Assembly: GCF_030433895.1 (NCBI RefSeq)
Contig: NZ_JARUXE010000016.1
Span: 1 to 64,000 of the forward strand
Length of the DNA: 64,000 nt
Direction: 5' to 3'
DNA from: Arthrobacter sp. PsM3
Lineage (GTDB): Bacteria; Actinomycetota; Actinomycetes; Actinomycetales; Micrococcaceae
The notes beneath the pieces were generated by a model. It was not told the origin of the DNA, did no database searches, and saw only the letters and a program-made list of their open reading frames with translations. This document shows, in pieces, positions 51,381 through 59,081 of the stretch. The position numbers and the translations under genes are program-made. The first letter of the stretch is position 1. Each line of letters starts with the position of its first letter.

Positions 51381-52510
51381 TATTTGTTGCGTCCTTCGAT
51401 GTAGGTGCGGTTGAAGTTCAGCCGTTCGAAAATGGGGGCGTCGCTGAAGCGGAAGAGATCAAACTCGCTCGTGGCTTGCAGGGACCATTCGGCCCAGGAG
51501 GGGACGACGAACAGGTCGCCCTTCGCCAGGGTCCGGGTTTCACCGTTCAGGACCACCGTGCCGGAACCTTCGAAGACCTGCCACACGCTGGAGCCGACCT
51601 CACGGAGGACTTGCGTGGAGGCGCCAGGGCGGAGGCGGTGGAATTCGGCCCGGATGGTCGGCATCACGTCCCCGCCGGTGGTGGGGTTGGTGTAGCGGAC
51701 CGCGGCGTGGCCCTGGGACACGGTGGCCGGGTGCCCCTCGTCCTCGAGCAGGAGCTGTTCGGTCAGGGCACGGTCGGTGTATTCCCAGCGGTACGCCGCG
51801 ATCGGGGAGCTCGTGGTGTCATCCAGGCCCGAGAGCGGGCGCAGGCCCGGGTGCGCCCAGAGCCGCTCGGACCGGGAGATGTCCGGGGTCGCCTCGTCCG
51901 TGACACGCTCGGTGCCGAACTCGAAGAACCCGGCGTCGGCGTAGTGCACGAACGGGATGTCCAGGCCGTCGATCCAGGCCATCGGCTCATCGGTGTCGTT
52001 GTGGTGGCCGTGGAAGTTCCAGCCCGGGGTCAACAGGAAATCCCCGCGGGACATCCGGACCGGGTCCCCGTTCACCACCGTCCAGACGCCTTCGCCTTCG
52101 ACGACGAAGCGGAACGCGTTCTGCGAGTGGCGGTGCTCCGGCGCGGTCTCCCGGGCACCAAGGTACTGGATCGCCGCCCACAGCGTGGGGGTGGCATACG
52201 GGGTCCCGGCCAGGCCGGGGTTGGCCAGGGCAATCGCGCGGCGTTCGCCGCCCCGGCCCACCGGAACCAGATCCCCGGCGCGGGCGGCCAGCGGGTAGAG
52301 ATCGCTCCACCGCCAAACGTGGGGCACCGCTTTGGGGGTCGGGACCATCGGCATCAGGTCCGCGATCTCGGTCCAGAGCGGGATCAGGTTCTCCCGGTCA
52401 AAATCGCGGTACAGCTCCTTGAGCTGGGCAGCCTCTTCAGGCGTCGGCTCCGGGGCAGTATGCCCCGCGGCAACTGACTCATGAGTCGTGTTCTCGGCGC
52501 TGATGGACAC
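51380..52510 (-). CDS. Gentisate 1,2-dioxygenase
   Basis: 376 aa bicupin ring-cleaving enzyme. First cupin with the metal pattern RETAPEHRHSQNAFRFVVEGEG and HGHHNDTDEPM; second cupin with SVWQVFEGSGTVVLNGETRTLAKGDLFVVPSW. Opens gentisate to maleylpyruvate with Fe(II). GTG 52510 with GAGGAGG five bases upstream. First gene of the operon; candidate IclR operator about 80 bp upstream. Confidence 0.93.
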   Translation of the reverse strand: MSISAENTTHESVAAGHTAPEPTPEEAAQLKELYRDFDRENLIPLWTEIADLMPMVPTPKAVPHVWRWSDLYPLAARAGDLVPVGRGGERRAIALANPGLAGTPYATPTLWAAIQYLGARETAPEHRHSQNAFRFVVEGEGVWTVVNGDPVRMSRGDFLLTPGWNFHGHHNDTDEPMAWIDGLDIPFVHYADAGFFEFGTERVTDEATPDISRSERLWAHPGLRPLSGLDDTTSSPIAAYRWEYTDRALTEQLLLEDEGHPATVSQGHAAVRYTNPTTGGDVMPTIRAEFHRLRPGASTQVLREVGSSVWQVFEGSGTVVLNGETRTLAKGDLFVVPSWAEWSLQATSEFDLFRFSDAPIFERLNFNRTYIEGRNK

Positions 52511-52581
52511 GTGGGCCTCCTCGGTAGGGCGAACAGTTCTTTGGCGTAGTTCGACTCTACGGATCCGGCCGTGTGATCCCC

Positions 52582-52587
52582 AGCATA
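52582..52587 (-). promoter_or_regulatory. Candidate -10 box of the gentisate operon
   Basis: TATGCT on the minus strand (TANNNT) immediately downstream of the operator palindrome at 52587-52603. The -35 is weak, which would fit an activator-dependent promoter. Confidence 0.4.
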
Positions 52588-52603
52588 TTCTGCAGGGCAG
52601 AAT
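52587..52603. promoter_or_regulatory. Candidate IclR operator upstream of gentisate operon
   Basis: Inverted repeat with 7-bp arms ATTCTGC/GCAGAAT around three bases, containing TTCTG-N5-CAGAA. The same TTCTG-N5-CAGAA core occurs at the IclR/MFS divergent promoters (53466-53480). Confidence 0.65.
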
Positions 52604-52627
52604 TCATAGTACCGGCCTGCGCCGGAC

Positions 52628-53473
52628 TTAGTCCGGCTCGGCCGGATTCGCCGCGATATCGATCTCGAGCTGCCGGCAGCTTTCCCGCAGCGCGGGGACC
52701 AGTCCGGCGTCGAAGACCCTGCGGAAGCGGGTCGCCGGGGTTGCGACGCTGAGCGCCCCGACGACCTGTCCGTGCCGGTTGTGCAGGGCAATCCCCAGGG
52801 CGCTCACCCCGTCCTCCGTGCCCTCGAAGTTGGCCGCGAAGCCGTTGCTGCGGACGGATTCCAGCTCGCGCAGGAACGCCGGATATTCCTCGGCCGGGAT
52901 GGTGTCGCCGCCAATCTCGGCGTTGTGGCTGCGGAAGAGCTGGTCGATCATCTGGGGTTCGAGTTCGGCCAGCATCGCTTTGCCTCCCGACGTCCTGTTG
53001 GCGGGCATGACCGTCCCCTGCCGGTCGCCCACCCGCAACACGTTGTTTCCTTCCACCGTGGCCAGGAAACGGACTTTGGTGCCCACCCGCACCATGAGGT
53101 TCACCGTTTCGTTGAGCTGCGCGGAGAGCAGTTCCATGTGGGGCTGGGCAAGGGATCGGAGCAGCCTGGTCCAGCTCAGCCCGGCCGGCCCCACGCCCAT
53201 CGCCGGACCAGGCAGATAGCGGCGCGTTTCGTCCTGCACGGCGAAACCCCGGTAGACCAGCATCGCCAGCAGGCGGTGGGCTGTGGACGGGGCGACACCC
53301 AGCTCCGTTGCAGCGTCCTTGAGCCGCAACGCCCCGCCGTCACGCAGCAGCTGGAGAAGCTGCAGGGCGTTGTCGACTGCCTCCACGGAATAGCTTGGCC
53401 GCTTCTGCACGGGCTTCCGGGCTGATTTGGAGGTTGGCTTGGGGGTGGGCTTGGACGTTGGCTTGTTCTGCAC
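52628..53473 (-). CDS. IclR-family transcriptional regulator of the gentisate cluster
   Basis: 281 aa from GTG 53473; in-frame starts further upstream have no support. The winged helix (SYSVEAVDNALQLLQLLRDGGALRLKDAATELGVAPSTAHRLLAMLVYRGF) and the effector-binding domain (VMPANRTSGGKAMLAELEPQMIDQLF, NHRHGQVVGALSVATPATRF) are clear. It has a lysine/proline-rich N-terminal tail. TATAAT (53480-53485 on minus) lies six bases before the start, so transcript is probably leaderless, and the operator overlaps it. Confidence 0.88.
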   Translation of the reverse strand: MQNKPTSKPTPKPTSKSARKPVQKRPSYSVEAVDNALQLLQLLRDGGALRLKDAATELGVAPSTAHRLLAMLVYRGFAVQDETRRYLPGPAMGVGPAGLSWTRLLRSLAQPHMELLSAQLNETVNLMVRVGTKVRFLATVEGNNVLRVGDRQGTVMPANRTSGGKAMLAELEPQMIDQLFRSHNAEIGGDTIPAEEYPAFLRELESVRSNGFAANFEGTEDGVSALGIALHNRHGQVVGALSVATPATRFRRVFDAGLVPALRESCRQLEIDIAANPAEPD

Positions 53474-53480
53474 ATCAGAA
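53466..53480. promoter_or_regulatory. Candidate IclR operator overlapping its own start
   Basis: TTCTG (53466-53470) and CAGAA (53476-53480) form an inverted repeat with a 5-bp spacer. It covers the IclR start codon and sits in the spacer between -35 and -10 of the MFS promoter. Confidence 0.6.
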
Positions 53481-53485
53481 TTATA
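53480..53485 (-). promoter_or_regulatory. -10 box of iclR (leaderless)
   Basis: TATAAT on the minus strand, ending six bases before GTG 53473. Confidence 0.5.
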
Positions 53486-53521
53486 TTGTGGTTCACCTGC
53501 CCTGGCGGCGACGGTAGTGGT

Positions 53522-54916
53522 ATGAATCACACACCTTCCGCTGCAACGCCGCAACGGTCCGAGCCGGGAGCTCCGGCCCCCATTACTGCTGGCCGCACCC
53601 CCATACCGGCTGGCACTGCTGGCGGCCCCGCCGCCCGGTTCTCCAAAGCCTCGGCCGCTGCCGTCCTCGTCTGCTGGCTCCTCGTGGTCTTCGATGGTTA
53701 CGACCTCATTGTCTACGGCACCGTCCAGTCCTCCCTGATTAACGACACCGGCTGGGGCCTGACCAAGGCCACGGCCGGAACCATCGGCTCCATGGCCTTC
53801 GTCGGCATGATGATCGGGGCCATCTTCGCCGGCCGCATGGCCGACTCCTGGGGGCGCCGCCGCACCATCCTGGGCTGCGCCGTCATCTTCTCGATCTTCA
53901 CGATTCTTTGCGCTTTCGCCCCCAGCGCCGCCGTCTTCGGCGTGCTGCGGCTCCTCGCCGGCATCGGCCTCGGCGGTCTGGTGCCGTCGGCCAACGCCCT
54001 TGTCGCTGAACTGGTCCCCGCCAAATGGCGGTCAACCATCGCCACCCTGATGATGTCGGGTGTCCCGATCGGCGGTTCCATCGCCGCGCTCGTGGGGATC
54101 CAGCTGATCCCGGTCTATGGCTGGCAGGCGATGTTCCTCGTGGCCGTGCTCGCGCTGGTGATCGTGGTCCCGCTGGGACTGAAATACCTTCCGGAGACGC
54201 TGGCCCCGGTCAGCGCCACAGACAGTGCAACTAACAAAGCCACAGGCAAGGCCGCCCGCTTTGCCGGGCGCAGCGCCAGCGTCATCCGGGAGCCCTCCGG
54301 TTTCTCCTCCCTGCTCCGCGCACCGTACCTCGGTGTCAGTGTGCTGTTCGCCCTGGCGACGATCGCCACCCTGTTCGCCTGGTACGGACTGGGCACCTGG
54401 CTGCCCAACCTCATGCAGCTGGCCGGCTACAACCTGGGCTCCGCCCTGACCTTCGCCCTGGCCCTGAACCTGGGTGCGGTGGCCGGATCGGTGATCACGG
54501 CCTGGGCCGGGACCCGCTTTGGTCCGGTGCCAACCGCCATCGCCGCCGCCGCCGTCGCCGCCGGAGCGCTCGTGGTGCTGGTGACCGGACCGTCGGTCAC
54601 CGTCGTCTACCTCATGCTGGTCCTCGCGGGCGTCGGAACCCACGGCACGCAGTGCCTCATTATCGCCGCCGTCGCAAGCCACTATCCCGGACACCTGCGG
54701 GGGACCGCGCTGGGCTGGGCGCTGGGGACGGGCCGGATCGGCGCCGTCGCCGCACCCCAGGTGGGCGGCCTCCTGCTGGCCGCCAGTCTGGGCGTCAATT
54801 CCAATTTCCTCGCCTTCGCCGGTGCAGCCGCCATCGCGGCGGTCCTGCTGGCCGCCGTCGGCATCAAACTCAAGTCGAAAATCTCAATCACACCAACAGG
54901 AGCAAGCAATGTCTGA
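53522..54916 (+). CDS. MFS transporter, aromatic acid:H+ symporter type
   Basis: 464 aa, 12 predicted helices. The AAHS-family signature DGYDLIVYGTV is near residue 65, and GRMADSWGRRRT in loop 2-3. The family imports aromatic acids such as 3- or 4-hydroxybenzoate and gentisate. ATG 53522 is chosen; an in-frame ATG at 53486 lies inside the promoter. Overlaps the monooxygenase gene by eight bases, so uptake and first reaction are co-expressed. Confidence 0.9.
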   Translation: MNHTPSAATPQRSEPGAPAPITAGRTPIPAGTAGGPAARFSKASAAAVLVCWLLVVFDGYDLIVYGTVQSSLINDTGWGLTKATAGTIGSMAFVGMMIGAIFAGRMADSWGRRRTILGCAVIFSIFTILCAFAPSAAVFGVLRLLAGIGLGGLVPSANALVAELVPAKWRSTIATLMMSGVPIGGSIAALVGIQLIPVYGWQAMFLVAVLALVIVVPLGLKYLPETLAPVSATDSATNKATGKAARFAGRSASVIREPSGFSSLLRAPYLGVSVLFALATIATLFAWYGLGTWLPNLMQLAGYNLGSALTFALALNLGAVAGSVITAWAGTRFGPVPTAIAAAAVAAGALVVLVTGPSVTVVYLMLVLAGVGTHGTQCLIIAAVASHYPGHLRGTALGWALGTGRIGAVAAPQVGGLLLAASLGVNSNFLAFAGAAAIAAVLLAAVGIKLKSKISITPTGASNV

Positions 54917-56159
54917 GCACGCCACGTCCACCGATGTCCTCGTCATCGGAGGGGGGATGGCCGGACTGGCCGGAGCCCTCGCGCTGCGCGAAAACGGGGC
55001 CAACGTCACCCTCGTGGAGCGGGCGCCTGAATTCGGCGAGGTCGGTGCGGGCCTGCAGATGGCCCCCAACGCCTCCCGTGTCCTCCAGCGCTGGGGCCTG
55101 CTGGAAAAGGCACTGGAGATCGGTGTCCAGCCCAAGCACCTGGTCTTCCGCGACGCTGTCACCGGCGAGGAGCTCACCCGCCAGACCCTCGGCGGGGAAT
55201 TCGCGGAACGCTACGGCGCACCGTACGTCGTGATCCACCGCAGCGACCTGCACCGGGTGCTGCTGGAAGGCTGTGAGGCGGCAGGCGTCACCCTCATCAA
55301 CGACGTCATGGTCGAGAGCGTGGAAACCGTGAACGGCCGCGGCGTGGCCCACACCGCAGCCGGTGTGGACTACGAGGCCGACGTCGTGATCGGCGCCGAC
55401 GGGCTCAAGTCCACCCTGCGCCCGCTCGTGGCCAACGACGAGCCGGTCCCCTCCGCCTACGTCGCTTACCGCGGCACCGTTCCGATCACCGAAAACACGC
55501 CCAAGGCAGACCTCGAGGACGTCATCGTCTACCTCGGCCCGGACTGCCACCTCGTGCAGTACCCGCTGCGGAAGGGCGAGCTGCTGAACACGGTGGCTGT
55601 CTTCAAATCCGCGTCCTTCGAACGCGGCGAGGAGCAGTACGGCGGCGTCGACGAGCTCGAGGCAGCCTACAAGGACTGCGTACCCGCGGTGCAAGAAGCG
55701 CTGAAGAACCTGGCCACCGGCATCCGCTGGCCCATGTACGACCGTGACCCCATTGAAAACTGGGTCGCCGGCCGGATGGTGCTGATGGGTGACGCCGCGC
55801 ACCCGATGCTCCAGTACCTGGCCCAGGGCGCCTGCCAGGCCCTCGAGGACGCCGCCGTGCTGCAGGACGCCAGCAACGGGACCGTCTTCACCGCGGACGG
55901 CATCAACCCGGACGCCTGGGACGGAGCGATCAGGGAATTCAACAGCACCCGCGCTGCCCGCACCGCCCGGGTCCAGCGCACCGCCCGCGTCTGGGGCGAA
56001 TCCTGGCACGTCTCCGGACTGGCCCGGACCCTGCGCAACCTGCTCTTCAAGAGCCGGAAGGACAACGACTTCCAGTACAACGACTGGCTCTACGGCCAGG
56101 CCGGCGATGGCATCCCCTCGGCGGCGCGACCTGCAGCACGGGTGAAGCTGCCGGCCTGA
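54909..56159 (+). CDS. FAD-dependent monooxygenase, 3-hydroxybenzoate 6-hydroxylase type
   Basis: 416 aa. The N-terminal FAD motif GGGMAGLAGALALRENGANVTLVER, the middle VVIGADGLKSTLR and the late GRMVLMGDAAHPMLQYLAQGACQALEDA are intact. Homologous to 3-hydroxybenzoate 6-hydroxylase and salicylate hydroxylase; the gentisate neighbours support 3-hydroxybenzoate to gentisate. ATG 54909 with ACAGGAG upstream. Confidence 0.88.
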   Translation: MSEHATSTDVLVIGGGMAGLAGALALRENGANVTLVERAPEFGEVGAGLQMAPNASRVLQRWGLLEKALEIGVQPKHLVFRDAVTGEELTRQTLGGEFAERYGAPYVVIHRSDLHRVLLEGCEAAGVTLINDVMVESVETVNGRGVAHTAAGVDYEADVVIGADGLKSTLRPLVANDEPVPSAYVAYRGTVPITENTPKADLEDVIVYLGPDCHLVQYPLRKGELLNTVAVFKSASFERGEEQYGGVDELEAAYKDCVPAVQEALKNLATGIRWPMYDRDPIENWVAGRMVLMGDAAHPMLQYLAQGACQALEDAAVLQDASNGTVFTADGINPDAWDGAIREFNSTRAARTARVQRTARVWGESWHVSGLARTLRNLLFKSRKDNDFQYNDWLYGQAGDGIPSAARPAARVKLPA

Positions 56160-56185
56160 GGCGCCACGCGCCCGCCGGCAGTTTG

Positions 56186-56216
56186 AACGCCGGGCACCAT
56201 CGTGGTGCCCGGCGTT
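56186..56216 (+). terminator. Terminator after the monooxygenase gene
   Basis: Perfect 14-bp stem (56186-56199 and 56203-56216), three-base loop, followed by GTTT. Confidence 0.8.
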
Positions 56217-56381
56217 TGCCGTCTGCTGACCTTGTTTTACCCTGATGCCTTTCCCCCGTACGATTTAACGCGTCAGGCTACTTTGCTGAACGCCGTACAT
56301 CTTTCCAGTGAACCCCGGAAAAATGCTGCCGGCAGCGGGGAACGAAACTGCTGACCGTCGACTCTGCAGATTGGGCAACAG

Positions 56382-57677
56382 GTGGAAATCACCATCATGG
56401 TGGCGCTAGTAATATCGCTAGCGCTTTTTTTTGACTTCACCAACGGATTTCACGACACGGCCAACGCGATGGCCACCCCCATCGCCACCGGTGCAATCAA
56501 ACCCAAGACGGCAGTCGCCCTCGCGGCGGTGCTGAACCTGGTGGGGGCGTACCTTTCCACGGAAGTGGCCAAAACCGTGTCCGGCGGCATCATCAAAGAA
56601 GGATCGGACGGCATCCAGATCACCCCGGAGATCATCTTCGCGGGACTGATGGGAGCCATCCTCTGGAACATGATCACTTGGCTCAAGGGCCTGCCGTCCA
56701 GTTCCTCGCACGCACTCTTCGGCGGCCTGATCGGCGCCGCCATCGCAGGCATCGGCATTCACTCGATCAACTTCGAGAGCCTCATCCAGAAGGTCATACT
56801 CCCCGCCATCTTCGCGCCGATTATCGCCGGCGGCGTCGCCTACCTGTGCACGAAGCTGGCGTACGCGCTGACCTCCCGCCACGACCCGGAATCCGGCAGC
56901 AAGCTCACCCAGAAGCGCGGCGGCTTCCGGACCGGCCAGATCTTCACCTCGAGCCTCGTGGCCCTCGCCCACGGCACCAACGACGCACAGAAGACCATGG
57001 GCATCATCACCCTCGTGCTGATCTCCGCCGGCCTCCAGCAGCCCGGCTCCGGACCCCAGCTCTGGGTCATCACCACCTGCGCGCTTGCCATCGCGATCGG
57101 CACCTACTCGGGCGGGTGGAGGATCATCCGCACCATGGGATCCGGTCTCACCGACGTCAAGCCTGCCCAGGGCTTCGCGGCCGAAAGCAGCACCGCATCG
57201 GCCATCCTTGCCTCCTCGCACCTGGGGTTTGCACTGTCCACCACCCAGGTTGCCTCCGGCTCCGTGATCGGCTCGGGCATAGGCCGCCGCGGCACCACCG
57301 TACAGTGGGGAACAGCCGGAAAGATTGCGCTCGGCTGGCTGTTCACCCTCCCCGCCGCCGGGATCGTGGGTGCCCTCACCGCCCTGCTGGTGAAAACCGG
57401 CGTCGTTGGCGTCATCATCGCTGCCGTGGCCGGCACCGCTGCCGTGACCTACATGTTCCTCCACTCCAAGAAGTCACGCGTCGGCCACCACAACGCTGTC
57501 GAGGTCGAGGAAGCCGGCCAGGCTGTGCAGTTCCGCAAGAAGAAGAAAGCGGCTGCCGCCAGCCGCGCCAAGGACGAAGCCACTAGCGGCGTCGAACACG
57601 AACCGGTCGTCAGCGGCGTCGAACACGAACCGGTCGTCAGCGGCGTCAAGGACGAGCAGAAGGATGGGCCGTCATGA
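56382..57677 (+). CDS. pit: Inorganic phosphate transporter (PiT family)
   Basis: 431 aa. Two family repeats, FFDFTNGFHDTANAMATPI near the start and LVALAHGTNDAQKTMGII in the middle, mark a PiT phosphate/metal transporter with about 10-12 helices. The C-terminus ends with a charged, repetitive tail (SGVEHEPVV twice). GTG 56382 start; ATG 56397 alternative. Overlaps the following small gene by four bases. An inverted repeat with T8 (56403-56432) lies inside the 5' coding region. Confidence 0.92.
   Translation: MEITIMVALVISLALFFDFTNGFHDTANAMATPIATGAIKPKTAVALAAVLNLVGAYLSTEVAKTVSGGIIKEGSDGIQITPEIIFAGLMGAILWNMITWLKGLPSSSSHALFGGLIGAAIAGIGIHSINFESLIQKVILPAIFAPIIAGGVAYLCTKLAYALTSRHDPESGSKLTQKRGGFRTGQIFTSSLVALAHGTNDAQKTMGIITLVLISAGLQQPGSGPQLWVITTCALAIAIGTYSGGWRIIRTMGSGLTDVKPAQGFAAESSTASAILASSHLGFALSTTQVASGSVIGSGIGRRGTTVQWGTAGKIALGWLFTLPAAGIVGALTALLVKTGVVGVIIAAVAGTAAVTYMFLHSKKSRVGHHNAVEVEEAGQAVQFRKKKKAAAASRAKDEATSGVEHEPVVSGVEHEPVVSGVKDEQKDGPS
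56403..56432 (+). terminator. Terminator-like hairpin inside the pit coding region
   Basis: GCGCTAG (56403-56409) pairs with CTAGCGC (56418-56424), 8-base loop, followed by eight T (56425-56432). The T-run encodes conserved ALFFDF. It fits an attenuator; an effect on expression is inference. Confidence 0.55.
57585..57638 (+). repeat. 27-bp tandem repeat in the pit tail
   Basis: Two identical 27-bp units (57585-57611, 57612-57638) encoding SGVEHEPVV, with a partial third copy (SGV) after. In-frame, so expansion or loss would change only tail length. Confidence 0.85.
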
Positions 57678-57895
57678 AGTGGCTGGAACTGGTTCAAGTG
57701 GCGGGTGCAACGCTCATCGCGGCAGTGACCGTCGTGGTCCTGTACTCCCTGGGCGTCCGGCTGACCGCGATTGCCGGTGACGTCAGTGGACGAAAGCCGG
57801 TCTGGGTACGGCCGCTCGCGATCGTGTGCTTCGCCCTGTGCGGCCTCGCCGTGATGTTCGGGCTGTACCTGATCATTCCCTACTTCAGCAAGTAG
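57674..57895 (+). CDS. Small membrane protein coupled to pit
   Basis: 73 aa with two helices (VQVAGATLIAAVTVVVLYSLGVRL and AIVCFALCGLAVMFGLYLIIPYF). Its ATG overlaps the pit stop by four bases (ATGA). Commonly found next to pit genes in relatives; function unknown. Confidence 0.75.
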   Translation: MKWLELVQVAGATLIAAVTVVVLYSLGVRLTAIAGDVSGRKPVWVRPLAIVCFALCGLAVMFGLYLIIPYFSK

Positions 57896-58014
57896 CCGGC
57901 GCCGCTCCGCGCCCCCGCGGGGCCTCCGTCCCGACGTGGATGCCGTTCTCCGCTCTCGGCCCGGATACCGGCCTCCGCCCGGCGCGCAGGATGGGCACCC
58001 CGGCCTGGAGTGGC

Positions 58015-58020
58015 TAGGCT
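58015..58020 (+). promoter_or_regulatory. Candidate -10 box of a leaderless DHFR-family gene
   Basis: TAGGCT ends six bases before the ATG at 58027; same box and spacing as at pirin and polA. Confidence 0.4.
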
Positions 58021-58026
58021 GGGGAC

Positions 58027-58578
58027 ATGCCTGGTTTCCAGTATTTTGTGGCGTCCTCGCTGGACGGATTCATCGCCACCTCCGATGACAACCTGGACTG
58101 GTTGCTCCAGTTCGACGGGTTCGCCGGCGGCAAGGAAAGCTACGACGCCTTTATGGCGGACGTCGGCTGCATCGTGATGGGTGGTGAAACCTATGCCTGG
58201 CTGAGGAAGCACGAGCCTGGCAACTGGCCGTACCCCACCACGCCGTGCTGGGTGTTCACGCACCACGAACTCTCTGCGCCCAAAGGTGCCGACGTTACCT
58301 TTGTCCGCGGCCCCGTGGCCGAATTCGCCGAGGACCTCCGTGCCGTAGCGGGAGACCGGAACGTCTGGATCGTCGGCGGCGGGGTGCTCGCGGCCCAGTT
58401 TGCCGATGCCTCCGCGCTGGACGAGATCATCATCTCGATCATTCCGGTCGTGCTGGGCAGCGGCAAGGCGGTCCTGCCCCTTTCCCGGCCGACGGCGCCC
58501 CTTGAGCTGATCTCCTCGCACACCATGGGGCGGGGCATCGTGGAGCTGCACTACCGTTTCGGGCGCAGTCCGGCGTAG
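58027..58578 (+). CDS. Dihydrofolate reductase/RibD-family protein
   Basis: 183 aa. FQYFVASSLDGFIATSDDNLDWLL near the start, CIVMGGETYAWL and VWIVGGGVLAAQFADASALDEIIISIIPVVLGSGKAVLP match the YwjB/YyaP-type dihydrofolate reductase-like family. Not a true folate enzyme by motif. Intact, unlike its decayed relatives at 23 and 24 kb. Confidence 0.85.
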   Translation: MPGFQYFVASSLDGFIATSDDNLDWLLQFDGFAGGKESYDAFMADVGCIVMGGETYAWLRKHEPGNWPYPTTPCWVFTHHELSAPKGADVTFVRGPVAEFAEDLRAVAGDRNVWIVGGGVLAAQFADASALDEIIISIIPVVLGSGKAVLPLSRPTAPLELISSHTMGRGIVELHYRFGRSPA

Positions 58579-58597
58579 CGGATCCCCGGCGTCGTGC

Positions 58598-59062
58598 CTA
58601 CCCGGCGATGTCGCGGATCAGGTTGGTGATGCGGGCCGTGGACAGCCGGCGGCCGCTCTCGTCCGTCATGACGATCTCATGCGTTGTCAGGGTCCGCCCA
58701 AGGTGTATTGCCGTGCACGTCCCGGTGACAGTGCCCGTCGTGATGGCCCGGTGATGCGTCGCGCTGACATCGATCCCCAGTGCCTGGCCCTTCGGCCCGG
58801 CGTGCATGCCGGCGGCAAAGGAACCAAGGGTTTCCGCCAGGACCACATGGGCGCCGCCGTGCAGGATGCCGGCCACCTGGGTGTTGCCTTCCACCGGCAT
58901 GGTGCCCACGGTGCGCTCAGGACTCATCTCCAGGAAGTGGATCCCCATCTTCACCACCAGGGCGCCCACGCCGTATTGCCCCAGCCAGTCGTGCATTTCC
59001 TCGGGAATCCCGGCGGCCGCCAGTTCGGCCGCGTACGGGCCCGGCGTGAAATTGTCCATCAT
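58598..59062 (-). CDS. Hotdog-fold thioesterase (PaaI-like)
   Basis: 154 aa from ATG 59062. Motif VAGILHGGAHVVLAETLGSFAA with the conserved HGG and glutamate, then SATHHRAITTGTVTGTCTAIHLGRTLTTHEI. Hydrolyses acyl- or aryl-CoA thioesters; substrate unknown. It diverges from polA with only 19 bp between starts. Confidence 0.85.
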   Translation of the reverse strand: MMDNFTPGPYAAELAAAGIPEEMHDWLGQYGVGALVVKMGIHFLEMSPERTVGTMPVEGNTQVAGILHGGAHVVLAETLGSFAAGMHAGPKGQALGIDVSATHHRAITTGTVTGTCTAIHLGRTLTTHEIVMTDESGRRLSTARITNLIRDIAG

Positions 59063-59068
59063 GGGAAC

Positions 59069-59074
59069 TAGGCT
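59069..59074 (+). promoter_or_regulatory. Candidate -10 box of leaderless polA
   Basis: TAGGCT ends seven bases before GTG 59082. Confidence 0.4.
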
Positions 59075-59081
59075 GGCACCT

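Larger units (their letters stand above)
53458..53487 (+). promoter_or_regulatory. Candidate MFS gene promoter
   Basis: TTGGCT (53458-53463) and TATATT (53482-53487), 18-bp spacer. The IclR operator lies in the spacer. Confidence 0.45.
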
